A model generated the notes under the pieces. It was not told where the DNA came from, ran no database searches, and saw nothing but the letters and a program-made list of their open reading frames with translations. Positions 1 through 8,452 of a stretch of DNA of 64,000 nucleotides are shown in pieces (the first letter of the stretch is position 1; each line of letters starts with the position of its first letter). The position numbers and the translations under genes are program-made. The stretch is from Ectopseudomonas mendocina (GTDB lineage: Bacteria > Pseudomonadota > Gammaproteobacteria > Pseudomonadales > Pseudomonadaceae), in assembly GCF_008041835.1 (NCBI RefSeq), contig NZ_VRYE01000022.1, positions 24,092-88,091 of the forward strand. Reading direction: 5' to 3'.

Positions 1-2
1 AC

Positions 3-1052
3 TGCGCACGACAGTACGCCGTGCTGTTCAAGGGCACACCGTACAAGGTTTGTACCGTCTACCTGACGGGCAAGCCGAGCGCGGAAGTCGAGCAGGGTTC
101 GGCCTCCGACGAGGTGATCTTCCTCGATTACTCCAGCCGCGACGTGCGCGGCCTGAAACTCGCGGCCATCCGCGACTTCAGGCGCATCGCCGCCTCGCGG
201 GATTTCGCCCTGTGCATCGCCCACCGCTTCAAGCCGATTTATGTCGCGCTGCTCGGCAGCAGCCTGCCGGTGATCGGCGTGCATCACGCCTTCGGTGACT
301 ACAAGCGTCGTTCCCGACAGCTGTTCGCCAACTTCTTTCGCAAGCGCTTGGCCCTGCTCGGTGTGTCTAACGCCGTACGCGACGACATGCGCGCCTGCCT
401 GCCCGATTGGCCGGTCGAGCGCATCGAAACCCTCTATAACCGCATCGATGTCGAGGCCGTGCAGGCTGAGCAGGTTTCCCGCGAAGCGGCCCGCGAGCAC
501 CTGGGGCTGGCGCAGGACGCCTGGGTGGTCGGCAACGTCGGCCGCCTGCACCCGGACAAGGATCAGGCCACGCTGATCCGTGGCTTCGCCCTGGCACTGC
601 CGCAACTGCCGAGCGGCAGTCTGCTGGCGATCATGGGCAGCGGCCGCTTGGAGACTGCGTTGAAGGCACTGGCCGCCGAGCTGGGCGTTAGAGAGCAGGT
701 GCGCTTTCTCGGCCAGGTGGCGAATGGCCGCCGCTATTTCAAGGCGTTCGATGTGTTTGCCCTGACGTCCGACCATGAGCCGTTCGGGATGGTGCTGCTG
801 GAGGCGATGGCGGCGGGGGTGCCGGTGATCGCCAGTGATTGTGGGGGGGCGCCGGAGGTGATCGGGGGAGCGGGTAGTGTCTTCCCCCTGCGCGATGAGC
901 AGGCATTGGCTGCCGCACTGCATCATGTGGTCGGGAGCGGGTTGGACGAGCGTGTGTGGGAGTCATTGCGCTCCCGCTTTTCCGATGAGGCCGCCAAACG
1001 ACGTTTTACCGAGTTGCCATTGCTCGCTTCAGGTTTGCGGGGTGAAAAATGA
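3..1052 (+). CDS. Glycosyltransferase family 4, 5' end outside the window
   Basis: The frame is open to the left edge, so the true start lies upstream; a GTG at 21 is in frame but leaves no room for the usual N-terminal Rossmann start. About 349 codons are visible. The second half has the GT4/GT-B donor-site layout: GNVGRLHPDKD, then a GSG turn, then HEPFGMVLLEAMAAG with the conserved glutamates, then GGAPEVIG. These enzymes use a nucleotide sugar at the inner face of the cytoplasmic membrane. The neighbours (acetyltransferase, further glycosyltransferases, waaL, msbA) place it in LPS core or O-chain assembly. It resembles the WapH type of core transferase, but I cannot assign donor or acceptor. 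Its TGA stop overlaps the next ATG (ATGA), indicating translational coupling. Confidence 0.85.
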   Translation, partial: CARQYAVLFKGTPYKVCTVYLTGKPSAEVEQGSASDEVIFLDYSSRDVRGLKLAAIRDFRRIAASRDFALCIAHRFKPIYVALLGSSLPVIGVHHAFGDYKRRSRQLFANFFRKRLALLGVSNAVRDDMRACLPDWPVERIETLYNRIDVEAVQAEQVSREAAREHLGLAQDAWVVGNVGRLHPDKDQATLIRGFALALPQLPSGSLLAIMGSGRLETALKALAAELGVREQVRFLGQVANGRRYFKAFDVFALTSDHEPFGMVLLEAMAAGVPVIASDCGGAPEVIGGAGSVFPLRDEQALAAALHHVVGSGLDERVWESLRSRFSDEAAKRRFTELPLLASGLRGEK

Positions 1053-1759
1053 AGCTGTTTCAGAGGCTCAAGGACTCGCAGTGCCGGCGTTGGTTGCGTC
1101 GACGCGCCATCAAGTTCTCTCCTTCCTTGCGCGATATAAAGAAGGGGGCAGAGCTGGTTCTGGAGGAGGGTGTCGTTCTGCGCAATGTGCAGATGGGCTT
1201 TCGCAACTTGAAAATCGGAGCCATGACCTACATGCGTGGCGACGGTGAGCTATGGAATGTCAGTCAGATTGGTCGGTTCTGTTCTATTGGCAATGGTGCG
1301 GTGATCGGTCACGACCGTGCGGGGCATCCGCTGGATTGGGTCAGCACTCATCCCTTCTCACATTCGGGTACGCACCTGAGTTATTCCTCCAGATTCGAGC
1401 CAACAAAAATTGGTCATGACGTCTGGATTGGCCGTGATGCCATGATCCTGGAGGGGGTTGAGGTCGGTACAGGTGCCGTCATTGCCACGCGTTCGGTCGT
1501 CACCAGGGATGTCCCGCCTTATGCGATCGTGGCGGGGTCGCCGGCGAAGATCATTCGCTATCGTCACTCTGAGGAAGTCATCCAGAAGCTGCTGGATAGT
1601 CGATGGTGGTGCCTGCCTGTCGAGAAGCTGCTGGGACTCCCCATCGAGCAGCCAGCGTTGTTTCTGGAGCAGGTGTCAGCCATCGAGCCAGAGGGGGAGG
1701 CGTACGCGTCTGTACGTCTGACTTCGTCCTGTTGGCAGGTTTCCGACTCTGCATCATGA
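1049..1759 (+). CDS. CatB-like hexapeptide-repeat O-acetyltransferase
   Basis: A 236-residue protein of the left-handed beta-helix xenobiotic/sugar acetyltransferase type. The hexapeptide pattern is visible around residues 70-170 (IGRFCSIGNGAVIG, then IGHDVWIGRDAMI, then VGTGAVIATRSVV). The STHPF motif near residue 103 carries the likely catalytic histidine, and the AGSPAKIIRYR tail motif is typical. Such enzymes move acetyl from acetyl-CoA to a hydroxyl of a sugar. It starts inside the stop of the upstream glycosyltransferase (ATGA overlap), so it probably modifies the sugar chain made by that enzyme. The acceptor is unknown. Confidence 0.85.
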   Translation: MKLFQRLKDSQCRRWLRRRAIKFSPSLRDIKKGAELVLEEGVVLRNVQMGFRNLKIGAMTYMRGDGELWNVSQIGRFCSIGNGAVIGHDRAGHPLDWVSTHPFSHSGTHLSYSSRFEPTKIGHDVWIGRDAMILEGVEVGTGAVIATRSVVTRDVPPYAIVAGSPAKIIRYRHSEEVIQKLLDSRWWCLPVEKLLGLPIEQPALFLEQVSAIEPEGEAYASVRLTSSCWQVSDSAS

Positions 1760-1807
1760 GGGGCCGTACAGGCTTTTGTGGGTTACGTGAATCATTCTGG
1801 AGTGCCT

Positions 1808-2515
1808 ATGCGTTTGCGTAGCCAAGGAAAAACAAAGGATCTTTCAGCGCTGGATGTCGATGCGGTGCTATGTATCAGCGTGCGTGAGCGCGAAGATCGG
1901 CGCGCCTTGCTTGATAAGGAGTTCGCCGGCTCGGGGCTGCATATCGAATATGTGCTGGTAACGCGCGACAACGAGAACCCGGAAAGAGGTTGCTATAACT
2001 CGCACCTGCGTTGTGCTGAGCTGGCTTTACAGAGAGGTTGTCGTCGGGTTCTCATTCTTGAGGACGACGCCACCCTGGAATTCTTCGCTCCTCGTACGGT
2101 TTCGCGTATCAACCGCTTTCTGACCAAACGCAACCCCGATATTTTCTACCTTGGCGTCAATCTGGGGCGGCTCTGGCTGACCTGGACGCCGGGTATCGCG
2201 CGAGTGCGCGCCCAAGGCGGCCATGCTTATATTTTGTCTACCGAAGCGTGCCGAAAAGTCATTGCCTTGGGCGATTATTCCGGGCGGGGCATAGACAACT
2301 ACTACTCCAAGATGTTCGCGGGCTTCTGTTGTTTCCCGATGATTTCCCAGCAGCAGCCGGAAGGCGCGTGCGCCAGCGACCTGCGACAGTTTCGCGGTGG
2401 TGGCAAGGGGTGTGACGAGGCCTTCTGGGAGGCCTTCTGGGAGGCCAACTGGCGACGCCAGTACCAGGAAGCATTGCGTGGCTTGCCGAAGACCCTTTTG
2501 CGTAGAGGTTTTTAA
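1808..2515 (+). CDS. Glycosyltransferase family 25 (LPS-type)
   Basis: 235 residues. I chose ATG 1808 because GGAG lies five bases upstream; an in-frame GTG at 1778 has no comparable site. The start of the domain (VLCISVREREDRR), the RGCYNSHLRCAELAL segment and the acidic motif ILEDDA near residue 83 are the family 25 signature known from lipooligosaccharide galactosyltransferases such as LgtB/LpsA. EDDA is the expected metal and nucleotide-sugar site. The C-terminus carries a short tandem repeat, EAFW-EAFW-EANW, encoded by 2.5 copies of a 12-base unit (2417-2446). Donor and acceptor cannot be told from sequence. Confidence 0.82.
   Translation: MRLRSQGKTKDLSALDVDAVLCISVREREDRRALLDKEFAGSGLHIEYVLVTRDNENPERGCYNSHLRCAELALQRGCRRVLILEDDATLEFFAPRTVSRINRFLTKRNPDIFYLGVNLGRLWLTWTPGIARVRAQGGHAYILSTEACRKVIALGDYSGRGIDNYYSKMFAGFCCFPMISQQQPEGACASDLRQFRGGGKGCDEAFWEAFWEANWRRQYQEALRGLPKTLLRRGF
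2417..2446 (+). repeat. 12-bp tandem repeat inside the GT25 gene
   Basis: The unit gaggccttctgg occurs at 2417-2428 and 2429-2440, followed by a half copy (gaggcc, 2441-2446). It keeps the reading frame and adds EAFW units to the C-terminal part of the protein. It looks like a slipped-strand duplication. Confidence 0.85.
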
Positions 2516-2520
2516 GGCGT

Positions 2521-3477
2521 ATGAAGGTTCTTTTTCTGGTTCAGGCAGAACAGCGGGCCATTCTGGATCGCTTCTACGACGGTGTCGTCGAAGGATGTGA
2601 CAGTTGTGACGTGCGCTGGTTGAGTAGCGAGGAGCAGGCGAATCTGCGGCGCTACTTCCGCGATCAGGTCGATGTTACGCGCTATGAGCGGATTCTGTTC
2701 TTCCTGCGTTTCAAGAAAGAAATGCGCCAGTGGCGATTCATTCGCAGCGTGCCCAATCTGGTCATTCTTGAGCATGATGCCTATCAGAATTACATCCCTT
2801 GTAAATACACCGGAGCGTTCAGTGCTCATTATCGGCGCATGCCCTGGGCGCGGGTTATCAGCTCGGGGGCCGAGGTTACCCGTCGGCTTCGCGATGAAGG
2901 CTTCGACGCCCACTTCGTACCCAAGGGCTATGACCAGGCGTTGCTACAGCATCAGGGTCGTGAGCGTGATATCGAATTGGCTTTTGTCGGAAGTACCAAG
3001 AGCGTTGCCTACAGTGGACGCAAGGCGCTACTGGACGAACTGGGGCAGCTCGAAAACCTGCTGGTAACCAAAACCAATTCCGGTCAGGACTATTGCGACA
3101 TGCTCAACCGTATTCGTTTCTTTGTCAGTGCGGATGTGGGCATGGGCGAGTACATGATCAAGAACTTCGAGGCCATGGCTTGCGGTTGCGTGCTGCTGGC
3201 ATACGACCAGGGGGAGGTGGAGAACACCAGCCTGGGTTTCAGGGATATGCACAATCTCGTGCTCTATCGTTCCGTTGCTGAGTTGCGCGAGAAGCTTGCC
3301 CTGTTGCGGGCCGACCAGCAGTTGGCTCAGCGTATTGCCGACAATGGCCGCCATCTGGCCGAGCAGGAGTTCAGCTTTCGCGCGGTCGGTCATAAAGTGG
3401 CACAAGCCATGCGAGCGCCATTGCGCGAACCGCAGCGGAGCACGAGTTGGCTGCGCTGGCTCGGCCTCGCTGGATAA
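2521..3477 (+). CDS. Glycosyltransferase with CgeB-like C-terminal domain
   Basis: 318 residues, beginning MKVLFLVQAEQR and separated by five bases from the GT25 stop. The C-terminal part (roughly residues 150-300) has the Glyco_trans_1_2/CgeB pattern: a FVGSTKSVAYSGRKALLDEL stretch, then a small-residue turn, then MIKNFEAMACGCVLLAYD, which is the usual E-A-x-A-C-G donor-site helix. The N-terminal part has an HDAYQNYIP segment also seen in this family. It is a probable GT-B enzyme in the LPS locus. Donor and linkage are unknown. Confidence 0.75.
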   Translation: MKVLFLVQAEQRAILDRFYDGVVEGCDSCDVRWLSSEEQANLRRYFRDQVDVTRYERILFFLRFKKEMRQWRFIRSVPNLVILEHDAYQNYIPCKYTGAFSAHYRRMPWARVISSGAEVTRRLRDEGFDAHFVPKGYDQALLQHQGRERDIELAFVGSTKSVAYSGRKALLDELGQLENLLVTKTNSGQDYCDMLNRIRFFVSADVGMGEYMIKNFEAMACGCVLLAYDQGEVENTSLGFRDMHNLVLYRSVAELREKLALLRADQQLAQRIADNGRHLAEQEFSFRAVGHKVAQAMRAPLREPQRSTSWLRWLGLAG

Positions 3478-3514
3478 CCTGTAGTTTTCCGAGATTTATT
3501 GGGTGGCAGGTGGG

Positions 3515-4612
3515 ATGGATATTTTGAATATCGTATGGAGCGGTGGCCCTGCATTCAGTTCCATTCATATGGTTCATCGTTCCATTCTGGGGTTTTCCGC
3601 AGCGGGTTCCAGCATTGCAACCCTGGTTTTGTCAGAAGGGGATGCGGGTGTATTGGCGGAGGTGGGGAGTGTTACCGCTCTGGGGCTTGCCTCCCGGCGC
3701 TTGAAGGGCAAAGGACGTTATGCTTTTTGCCGCCATTTCGACCGCTGGGCCTTGGCCAGACGCATTGTACGAATGCAACCCAGAATTCTGATCCTTGATG
3801 GCATGGGGGTCGCCGCTTATCTATTGCCCTTTCTGCACGGTCTGTCGGAGGCGCAGGTCATAGTGGTTTTTCATGGCAGCAAAACCTTCAAATCGGCAGA
3901 GGTCGCCATTCTTCGTGAGTATCCCGACGAACGATTAACTTTGGTCGCGGTATCGCAAACGCTGGCCAACGAGGTTCAGGGACAGATTGGTCGCCGTGTT
4001 CATGACGGGCGTTTGGCTCTGGAGCCAGATGGCTTGCGCGACTCATTGCAGAGCCGTGAAACGGCACGACGGGTTCTCGGGCTTCCCGAGCAGGTAGGAC
4101 GGGTCATTGGCGGCATTGGGCGTCTGGTGCCGGAAAAGGGCTTCGCACTGTTGCTTGAGGCCGGCTCGGCCTGGCTACGGGAGCATCCAGACGATCATCT
4201 GGTTATCGTCGGCGAGGGTGATGAGCGCACGCGGTTATTGGCGTTGGCGCAAGAGCTTGGTATTTCGGGGCAGGTGCATCTAGTCGGCCATCGTTCGCAG
4301 GCTTCGAGATTGTTTGCGGCATTTGATCTTGTGTGCCTGCCCTCCGAGCAGGAGGGCTTTGGCCTGGTGCTGTCCGAGGCGGTTATTGCCGGGGTTCCGG
4401 TGCTGGCCAGTGATCTGGCCGTTTTTCGGGAGCAGTTGCCGGGTGATGTGGCGTTGTTGCCGGTTGCCCAGCCCATGGCATGGAGCAAAGCCATTGATGA
4501 GAGCTTGCGGGGCGATTTGAATGCACTGGCAAGGTATCAGTATCAGCAGTTGTCCCCTGAAGTTTCCTGGGAGCGTTTTTCCCGGTTCTATCGTCAGTTG
4601 CTTGCCGGTTGA
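3515..4612 (+). CDS. Glycosyltransferase family 4
   Basis: 365 residues from ATG 3515 (MDILNIVWSGGP); an in-frame GTG at 3503 would add four residues, and the GGTGG/AGGTGGG stretch upstream fits ATG better. Typical GT4 markers are GGIGRLVPEKGF near residue 195, VIVGEGDER near residue 230, and EQEGFGLVLSEAVIAGVPVLASD near residue 280. It is presumably another sugar transferase of the LPS chain. Its 3' end overlaps the convergent kinase-like gene by 19 bases (4594-4612), leaving no room for a terminator between them. Confidence 0.83.
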   Translation: MDILNIVWSGGPAFSSIHMVHRSILGFSAAGSSIATLVLSEGDAGVLAEVGSVTALGLASRRLKGKGRYAFCRHFDRWALARRIVRMQPRILILDGMGVAAYLLPFLHGLSEAQVIVVFHGSKTFKSAEVAILREYPDERLTLVAVSQTLANEVQGQIGRRVHDGRLALEPDGLRDSLQSRETARRVLGLPEQVGRVIGGIGRLVPEKGFALLLEAGSAWLREHPDDHLVIVGEGDERTRLLALAQELGISGQVHLVGHRSQASRLFAAFDLVCLPSEQEGFGLVLSEAVIAGVPVLASDLAVFREQLPGDVALLPVAQPMAWSKAIDESLRGDLNALARYQYQQLSPEVSWERFSRFYRQLLAG

Positions 4613-5211
4613 TCGCTCAGGACTGCTGTCGATAGTTCCATGAAAGGGAAGTCCCCGGCATTTTCCAGGGTTTTCAGCAGGCGCTCGAAATGCGCCAGGT
4701 TTCTCTTCCTTTTGGCCTTGGAAAGTGGGCGTCGCTGAATGCTCAAGTCGGCGATGTCGATAAGGCCCAGCACTCCTTCTGGGGTGAGGACGATGTTTCC
4801 CAGGTGCAGTGAGCGGAAGTATATGCCCAGTCGGTGGAGTTTGCGGATAAAGGCCGTCAGCTCAGGCAGGAGTTTGTGCAAGCGTTCAGGTGCTGCCAGG
4901 TAGATGTCCTTGAGCGTTTCTCCGGGCAGCGGTTGATACAGCACGGCGGTCATGCCCGGCTTTTGCAGTTGAAAGCCGCTGAGCGGCGTCAATGTCGGAA
5001 TGCCGAGCTTGTGCAGGCGTTTGGCATTGCCGAGAAAACGCATGGAATAAGGTTGTAACAGCGCCGAGGACAAAAGACGTTTGCGGCGAAACAGCTTCAG
5101 GAAGTTGCCATTGGCAAGGCGGTAGACCTTGGGGCCGAAGCTATCGCCTTCGAGGACTTTGGCCCTGTCGATTAGCGTGGCGAGTTCTGCATCAGTCAGT
5201 TTATTCAGCAT
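4594..5211 (-). CDS. WaaP/Kdo-kinase-like (InaA family) protein, altered catalytic loop
   Basis: 205 residues, minus strand, beginning MLNKLTDAEL. The fold pattern is that of the small LPS-kinase family (KdkA, WaaP, InaA; some Pseudomonas members are annotated as toluene-tolerance proteins). Visible are an N-lobe lysine in NFLKLFRRKR, a C-lobe loop LGIYFRSLHLGN and a metal-binding-like LIDIAD. In active members the loop reads H-x-D-[LF]-x(4)-N; here the aspartate position is serine and the preceding histidine is phenylalanine, while the asparagine and the IDIAD aspartate are kept. It could be a pseudokinase or use a different catalytic residue. It follows the transferase at 5201-6277 with an 11-base overlap, so the two form a minus-strand operon within the LPS locus. 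Confidence 0.7.
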   Translation of the reverse strand: MLNKLTDAELATLIDRAKVLEGDSFGPKVYRLANGNFLKLFRRKRLLSSALLQPYSMRFLGNAKRLHKLGIPTLTPLSGFQLQKPGMTAVLYQPLPGETLKDIYLAAPERLHKLLPELTAFIRKLHRLGIYFRSLHLGNIVLTPEGVLGLIDIADLSIQRRPLSKAKRKRNLAHFERLLKTLENAGDFPFMELSTAVLSDQPASN

Positions 5212-6277
5212 GGTGGGCTGTATCTGCCGAGATCGGTTCGTTCAGTTTTGCCAGCAGGTAGGTGTGCATGGAGAGGTAATGTTCCCCTGCGAGCCATTTG
5301 AGCAGGGGGCTGGCCAGCGCCTTGCGTATTTCGTGGACACTTGGTTTCTGCCGGCTTTCGAGGTTTTCCAGCGCTTTGTCCCACCAGACGGTCGAGCACG
5401 CTTGGTCAAACTCATTTTCATACTGTTGACAGCCGTAGAGTAATTCACGGAAGAACTGACGATATGTGCCGGGACCGAGGGCGGTCGCCAGTTTCTGCCA
5501 GGCTCGGCGAGGCTGTGGAGTGCGAGGCAGGCGGTCATTTATCAGGCGTACGTCTGCCATGGCCTGCGGGCTTAATGGCGCATGCTGATGTTTCTGATAC
5601 CAGGCGTTTATCTTGGCCCGGAACTGTGCCTTGCGGCTCCAGTAGTGATGGATGACATCGGTGCATTCGCGGAGCTTGAGATGTCGATGCGCGGCAAGCG
5701 CCAGGCAAAGTTCTTCCAGGGTATAGAGTTCGGGAGCCAGCGGGCGTAACTCGTCCATGAGCTGTATCGAGCGACCCAGCAGGGCTTTGTCGCTGTTGTG
5801 CAGGCCGATTACCCCGGAGTTCGTCTGGCGCAGCCCGGGATCGGCCAGGCCCAGGGTTTGCAGCCGAGCCAGCAAGGCGTTGTTCAGGGGCTGAGCCTGA
5901 GCCAGGGGGGAGCCGATGGCATTGCAGAGCAGGCTACCGGGTGTGACACGCTGAAACAGTTCTTCGGCCGAACTGCGGAAGAACGTGTCGGTGTCGATCA
6001 GGACGGCCTTGTCGTTTGCCTCCAGAACCTTTTGCAGCACGACATGCTTGATACGGAAGTGGTAGCCGTGTGGCCCGTTCCAGCTAGGGTCTATTGCGTG
6101 CGTGGTCACTGGCAGCCTTGTATAGAGCGCCGGTGTGTCCGTGAATACCTGGATGGCGAAGGTCGGGGGCTGGCCGGCGAGGGTGTGGGACAGGGCGCTG
6201 ACGATGCTGAACACGGCTTCGCGCTGGTAGGTTTCTGCACCGAAGGCCAGGTAGACGAGCTGAGGTGTTTGGGGCAT
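5201..6277 (-). CDS. Putative DxD-containing glycosyltransferase (GT8-like)
   Basis: 358 residues from ATG 6277 (MPQTPQLVYLAFG). An upstream in-frame ATG at 6388 would run into the divergent gene and gives a non-family N-terminus. The core looks like a GT-A nucleotide-sugar transferase: LVYLAFGAETYQREAVFS at the start, then KAVLIDTDTFF with the D-x-D pair at residues 95 and 97, then QTNSGVIGLH, which resembles the acceptor-site loop of family 8 enzymes. There is no strong ribosome binding site before ATG 6277. It is transcribed divergently from the acyltransferase at 6408 and is coupled to the kinase-like gene downstream. A role in LPS core or O-chain decoration is inferred from context only. 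Confidence 0.65.
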   Translation of the reverse strand: MPQTPQLVYLAFGAETYQREAVFSIVSALSHTLAGQPPTFAIQVFTDTPALYTRLPVTTHAIDPSWNGPHGYHFRIKHVVLQKVLEANDKAVLIDTDTFFRSSAEELFQRVTPGSLLCNAIGSPLAQAQPLNNALLARLQTLGLADPGLRQTNSGVIGLHNSDKALLGRSIQLMDELRPLAPELYTLEELCLALAAHRHLKLRECTDVIHHYWSRKAQFRAKINAWYQKHQHAPLSPQAMADVRLINDRLPRTPQPRRAWQKLATALGPGTYRQFFRELLYGCQQYENEFDQACSTVWWDKALENLESRQKPSVHEIRKALASPLLKWLAGEHYLSMHTYLLAKLNEPISADTAHHAE

Positions 6278-6407
6278 GGGGAAAACACTAGGTACGTGGT
6301 GGTGTGTAGAATACCGCGCCTTGAGTTGTCCTGTCTGGAGCTTGGGGCGGGGTAGTTGCATGCGGCTGAGCGGGTTTGACGTTTTCAATCATAAGAAGGT
6401 GGTTGCC

Positions 6408-8378
6408 TTGACGCAGAGTGGTTTTCGTTCGGATATCAATGGCTTGAGAGCCTGGGCCGTAGTGGTGGTGGTGCTCTATCACTTCGCCGTACCGGGCTTT
6501 CCCGGAGGCTTTGCCGGGGTTGATGTGTTTTTCGTGATTTCTGGTTTCCTGATGGCCGGAATCGTGGTTGGTGGTTTGCAGAGGGAGCGTTTCTCTCTGG
6601 GCAACTTCTACTTGGCGCGGGCGCGGCGGATTATTCCGGCGCTGTTGGTGTTGGTACTGGTGCTGCTGGTCGTTGGCTGGTTCTTGCTGATGCCCAGCGA
6701 TTATAAAGTGCTTGGACGTCATGCCCGCGAGAGTCTGATGTTCACCTCCAACATGCAGTACCTGTCCGAGGCCGGATATTTCGACGTGGCCTCTCACGAC
6801 AAGTGGTTGTTGCACACTTGGTCGCTTTCGGTCGAGTGGCAGTTCTATCTGCTCTACCCCCTGGTCTTGCTGGGCCTGAAACGAGTCCTGTCCGGCCCGA
6901 AAGCCATGTTTGGCGTGCATCTGCTGGCGTTGCTGGGTTCTTTTGCATTTTGTCTGTGGTTGACCTTTACCCAGCCGGACAAGGCGTTCTACCTGTTGCC
7001 GGCGCGTGCCTGGGAGCTGTTGCTGGGGGGCAGCCTGTTCCTGTTGGGGCAGCATTGGCAATTGCCGGCACGTCACGCCCTCTGGGTCGAAGGGTTGGGT
7101 TTCGGGCTGATTATCCTGAGCATTACGCTGGTGACTGCCTCACAGCCCTGGCCGGGTGTATTGGCCCTGCTTCCTGTGTTAGGGGGGGGGGCGGTTTTGC
7201 TGGCGCAACGTGACTCCTTCTGGACAGGCTCGGCTGTAGCTCAGTGGCTGGGTACTCGTTCCTATTCGATCTATCTCTGGCACTGGCCCCTGGCTGTCGG
7301 TTTGGTCTACTTCAGCCTGCAGCATGTCTGGTATTGGGTTGTGCTTGGCTTGCTGGGGTCGCTGTTGCTGGGGCATGTGTCCTATGCCCTGGTCGAGGTG
7401 CCGACCCGCCGCTGGCTGGGCAGTCGCAGTGCCTGGCGCAGTTTCTTCTGGATCCTGCTGGCCGTGCTGATTGTGCTGGCCATTGCGATGTTGGTGCGGC
7501 GCAGTGGCTTTCCTGAGCGTCTTCCAGACGGTGTGGCGCGCGTGGAATTCGAGCGGGATAACAAGAACCCGCGTCAGAGCGAATGCCTCAAGGCGGATGC
7601 GCAATGCATATTCGGTGGTGGCTCGGTACGGGCCTGGGTCGTAGGTGATAGTCATGCTGATGCCATTGTCACTGCCGTGGCGGCGGCTTTGCCACGTGCC
7701 GAGGATGGGGTGTATTTCCGTGGGGACAGCGGCTGTCTGTTTATTCAGGGGGCTAGCTGGGCCAAAGGGAATAACGATGGTTGTAAGAAGCTGGTGCGTG
7801 ATGTGTCGGATGAGCTGAGCGAGCTTTATCCTGGGGTGCCGTTGATCGTCATCAACCGAACCAGCGCCTATGTGTTCAGTGAAGAAAATCTTGATCTGAG
7901 CCATCCATCTCCCGAGCCCATCGTGTATTTCAGCGAGCGGCGTGCGGGCAATGATCCAAGGTTCCAGGCCGAGTTCCGCCAGCATTACCTGGACACGCTC
8001 TGCAAAATAACCGAGTCCCGCCCTGTTTATGTGCTGAGGCCTGTACCGGAGATGCCTGTTCACGTTCCGATGATTATCGGGCGTGCCATGTTGCGTGGTT
8101 CTCCTGTCGAGGTGTCGATCAGTCGTGAGCAATATGACAAACGCCATGCGTTTGTCAGAGCGTTGCAGGATGAAGCGGCTCAGCAGTGCGGGATTCATTT
8201 GCTCGATCCTGCACCATATTTCTGCGATGAACAGGTCTGCCAAGGTACTCGGGAGGGTACGCCGCTTTATGTGGATGACGACCATCTGAGCGAATTCGGT
8301 AACCGTTTTCTTGTGCCATTGTTTACGCAGGTATTTTCCGAAAATGACCCTTCCGGGGAGCAGTTGGCTGGGGAGTAA
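6408..8378 (+). CDS. OafA/YrhL-type acyltransferase 3 with C-terminal SGNH domain
   Basis: 656 residues. TTG 6408 is chosen because AAGGTGG lies five bases upstream and because the protein then starts just before the family motif RSDINGLRAWAVVVV; in-frame ATGs at 6276 and 6360 give atypical leaders. The first ~370 residues hold about ten membrane segments, with FFVISGFLMAGIV and the RRIIPALLVL helix, as in the O-antigen acyltransferase family. After a last membrane helix near residue 360 comes a periplasmic SGNH domain: WVVGDSHADA (nucleophile serine) and DDDHLSEFGN (D-x-x-H) near the C-terminus. The family carries acyl groups, usually acetyl, across the inner membrane to sugars. It is likely to O-acetylate the O-chain or core. 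Confidence 0.88.
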   Translation: MTQSGFRSDINGLRAWAVVVVVLYHFAVPGFPGGFAGVDVFFVISGFLMAGIVVGGLQRERFSLGNFYLARARRIIPALLVLVLVLLVVGWFLLMPSDYKVLGRHARESLMFTSNMQYLSEAGYFDVASHDKWLLHTWSLSVEWQFYLLYPLVLLGLKRVLSGPKAMFGVHLLALLGSFAFCLWLTFTQPDKAFYLLPARAWELLLGGSLFLLGQHWQLPARHALWVEGLGFGLIILSITLVTASQPWPGVLALLPVLGGGAVLLAQRDSFWTGSAVAQWLGTRSYSIYLWHWPLAVGLVYFSLQHVWYWVVLGLLGSLLLGHVSYALVEVPTRRWLGSRSAWRSFFWILLAVLIVLAIAMLVRRSGFPERLPDGVARVEFERDNKNPRQSECLKADAQCIFGGGSVRAWVVGDSHADAIVTAVAAALPRAEDGVYFRGDSGCLFIQGASWAKGNNDGCKKLVRDVSDELSELYPGVPLIVINRTSAYVFSEENLDLSHPSPEPIVYFSERRAGNDPRFQAEFRQHYLDTLCKITESRPVYVLRPVPEMPVHVPMIIGRAMLRGSPVEVSISREQYDKRHAFVRALQDEAAQQCGIHLLDPAPYFCDEQVCQGTREGTPLYVDDDHLSEFGNRFLVPLFTQVFSENDPSGEQLAGE

Positions 8379-8452
8379 ACGTCTCTGGCGCTGCGCGCGT
8401 TCAAGTCTGCTGCCTTTTCGCATCAGGCTTGAGCCGGTTTGGAGCGTGGGTC

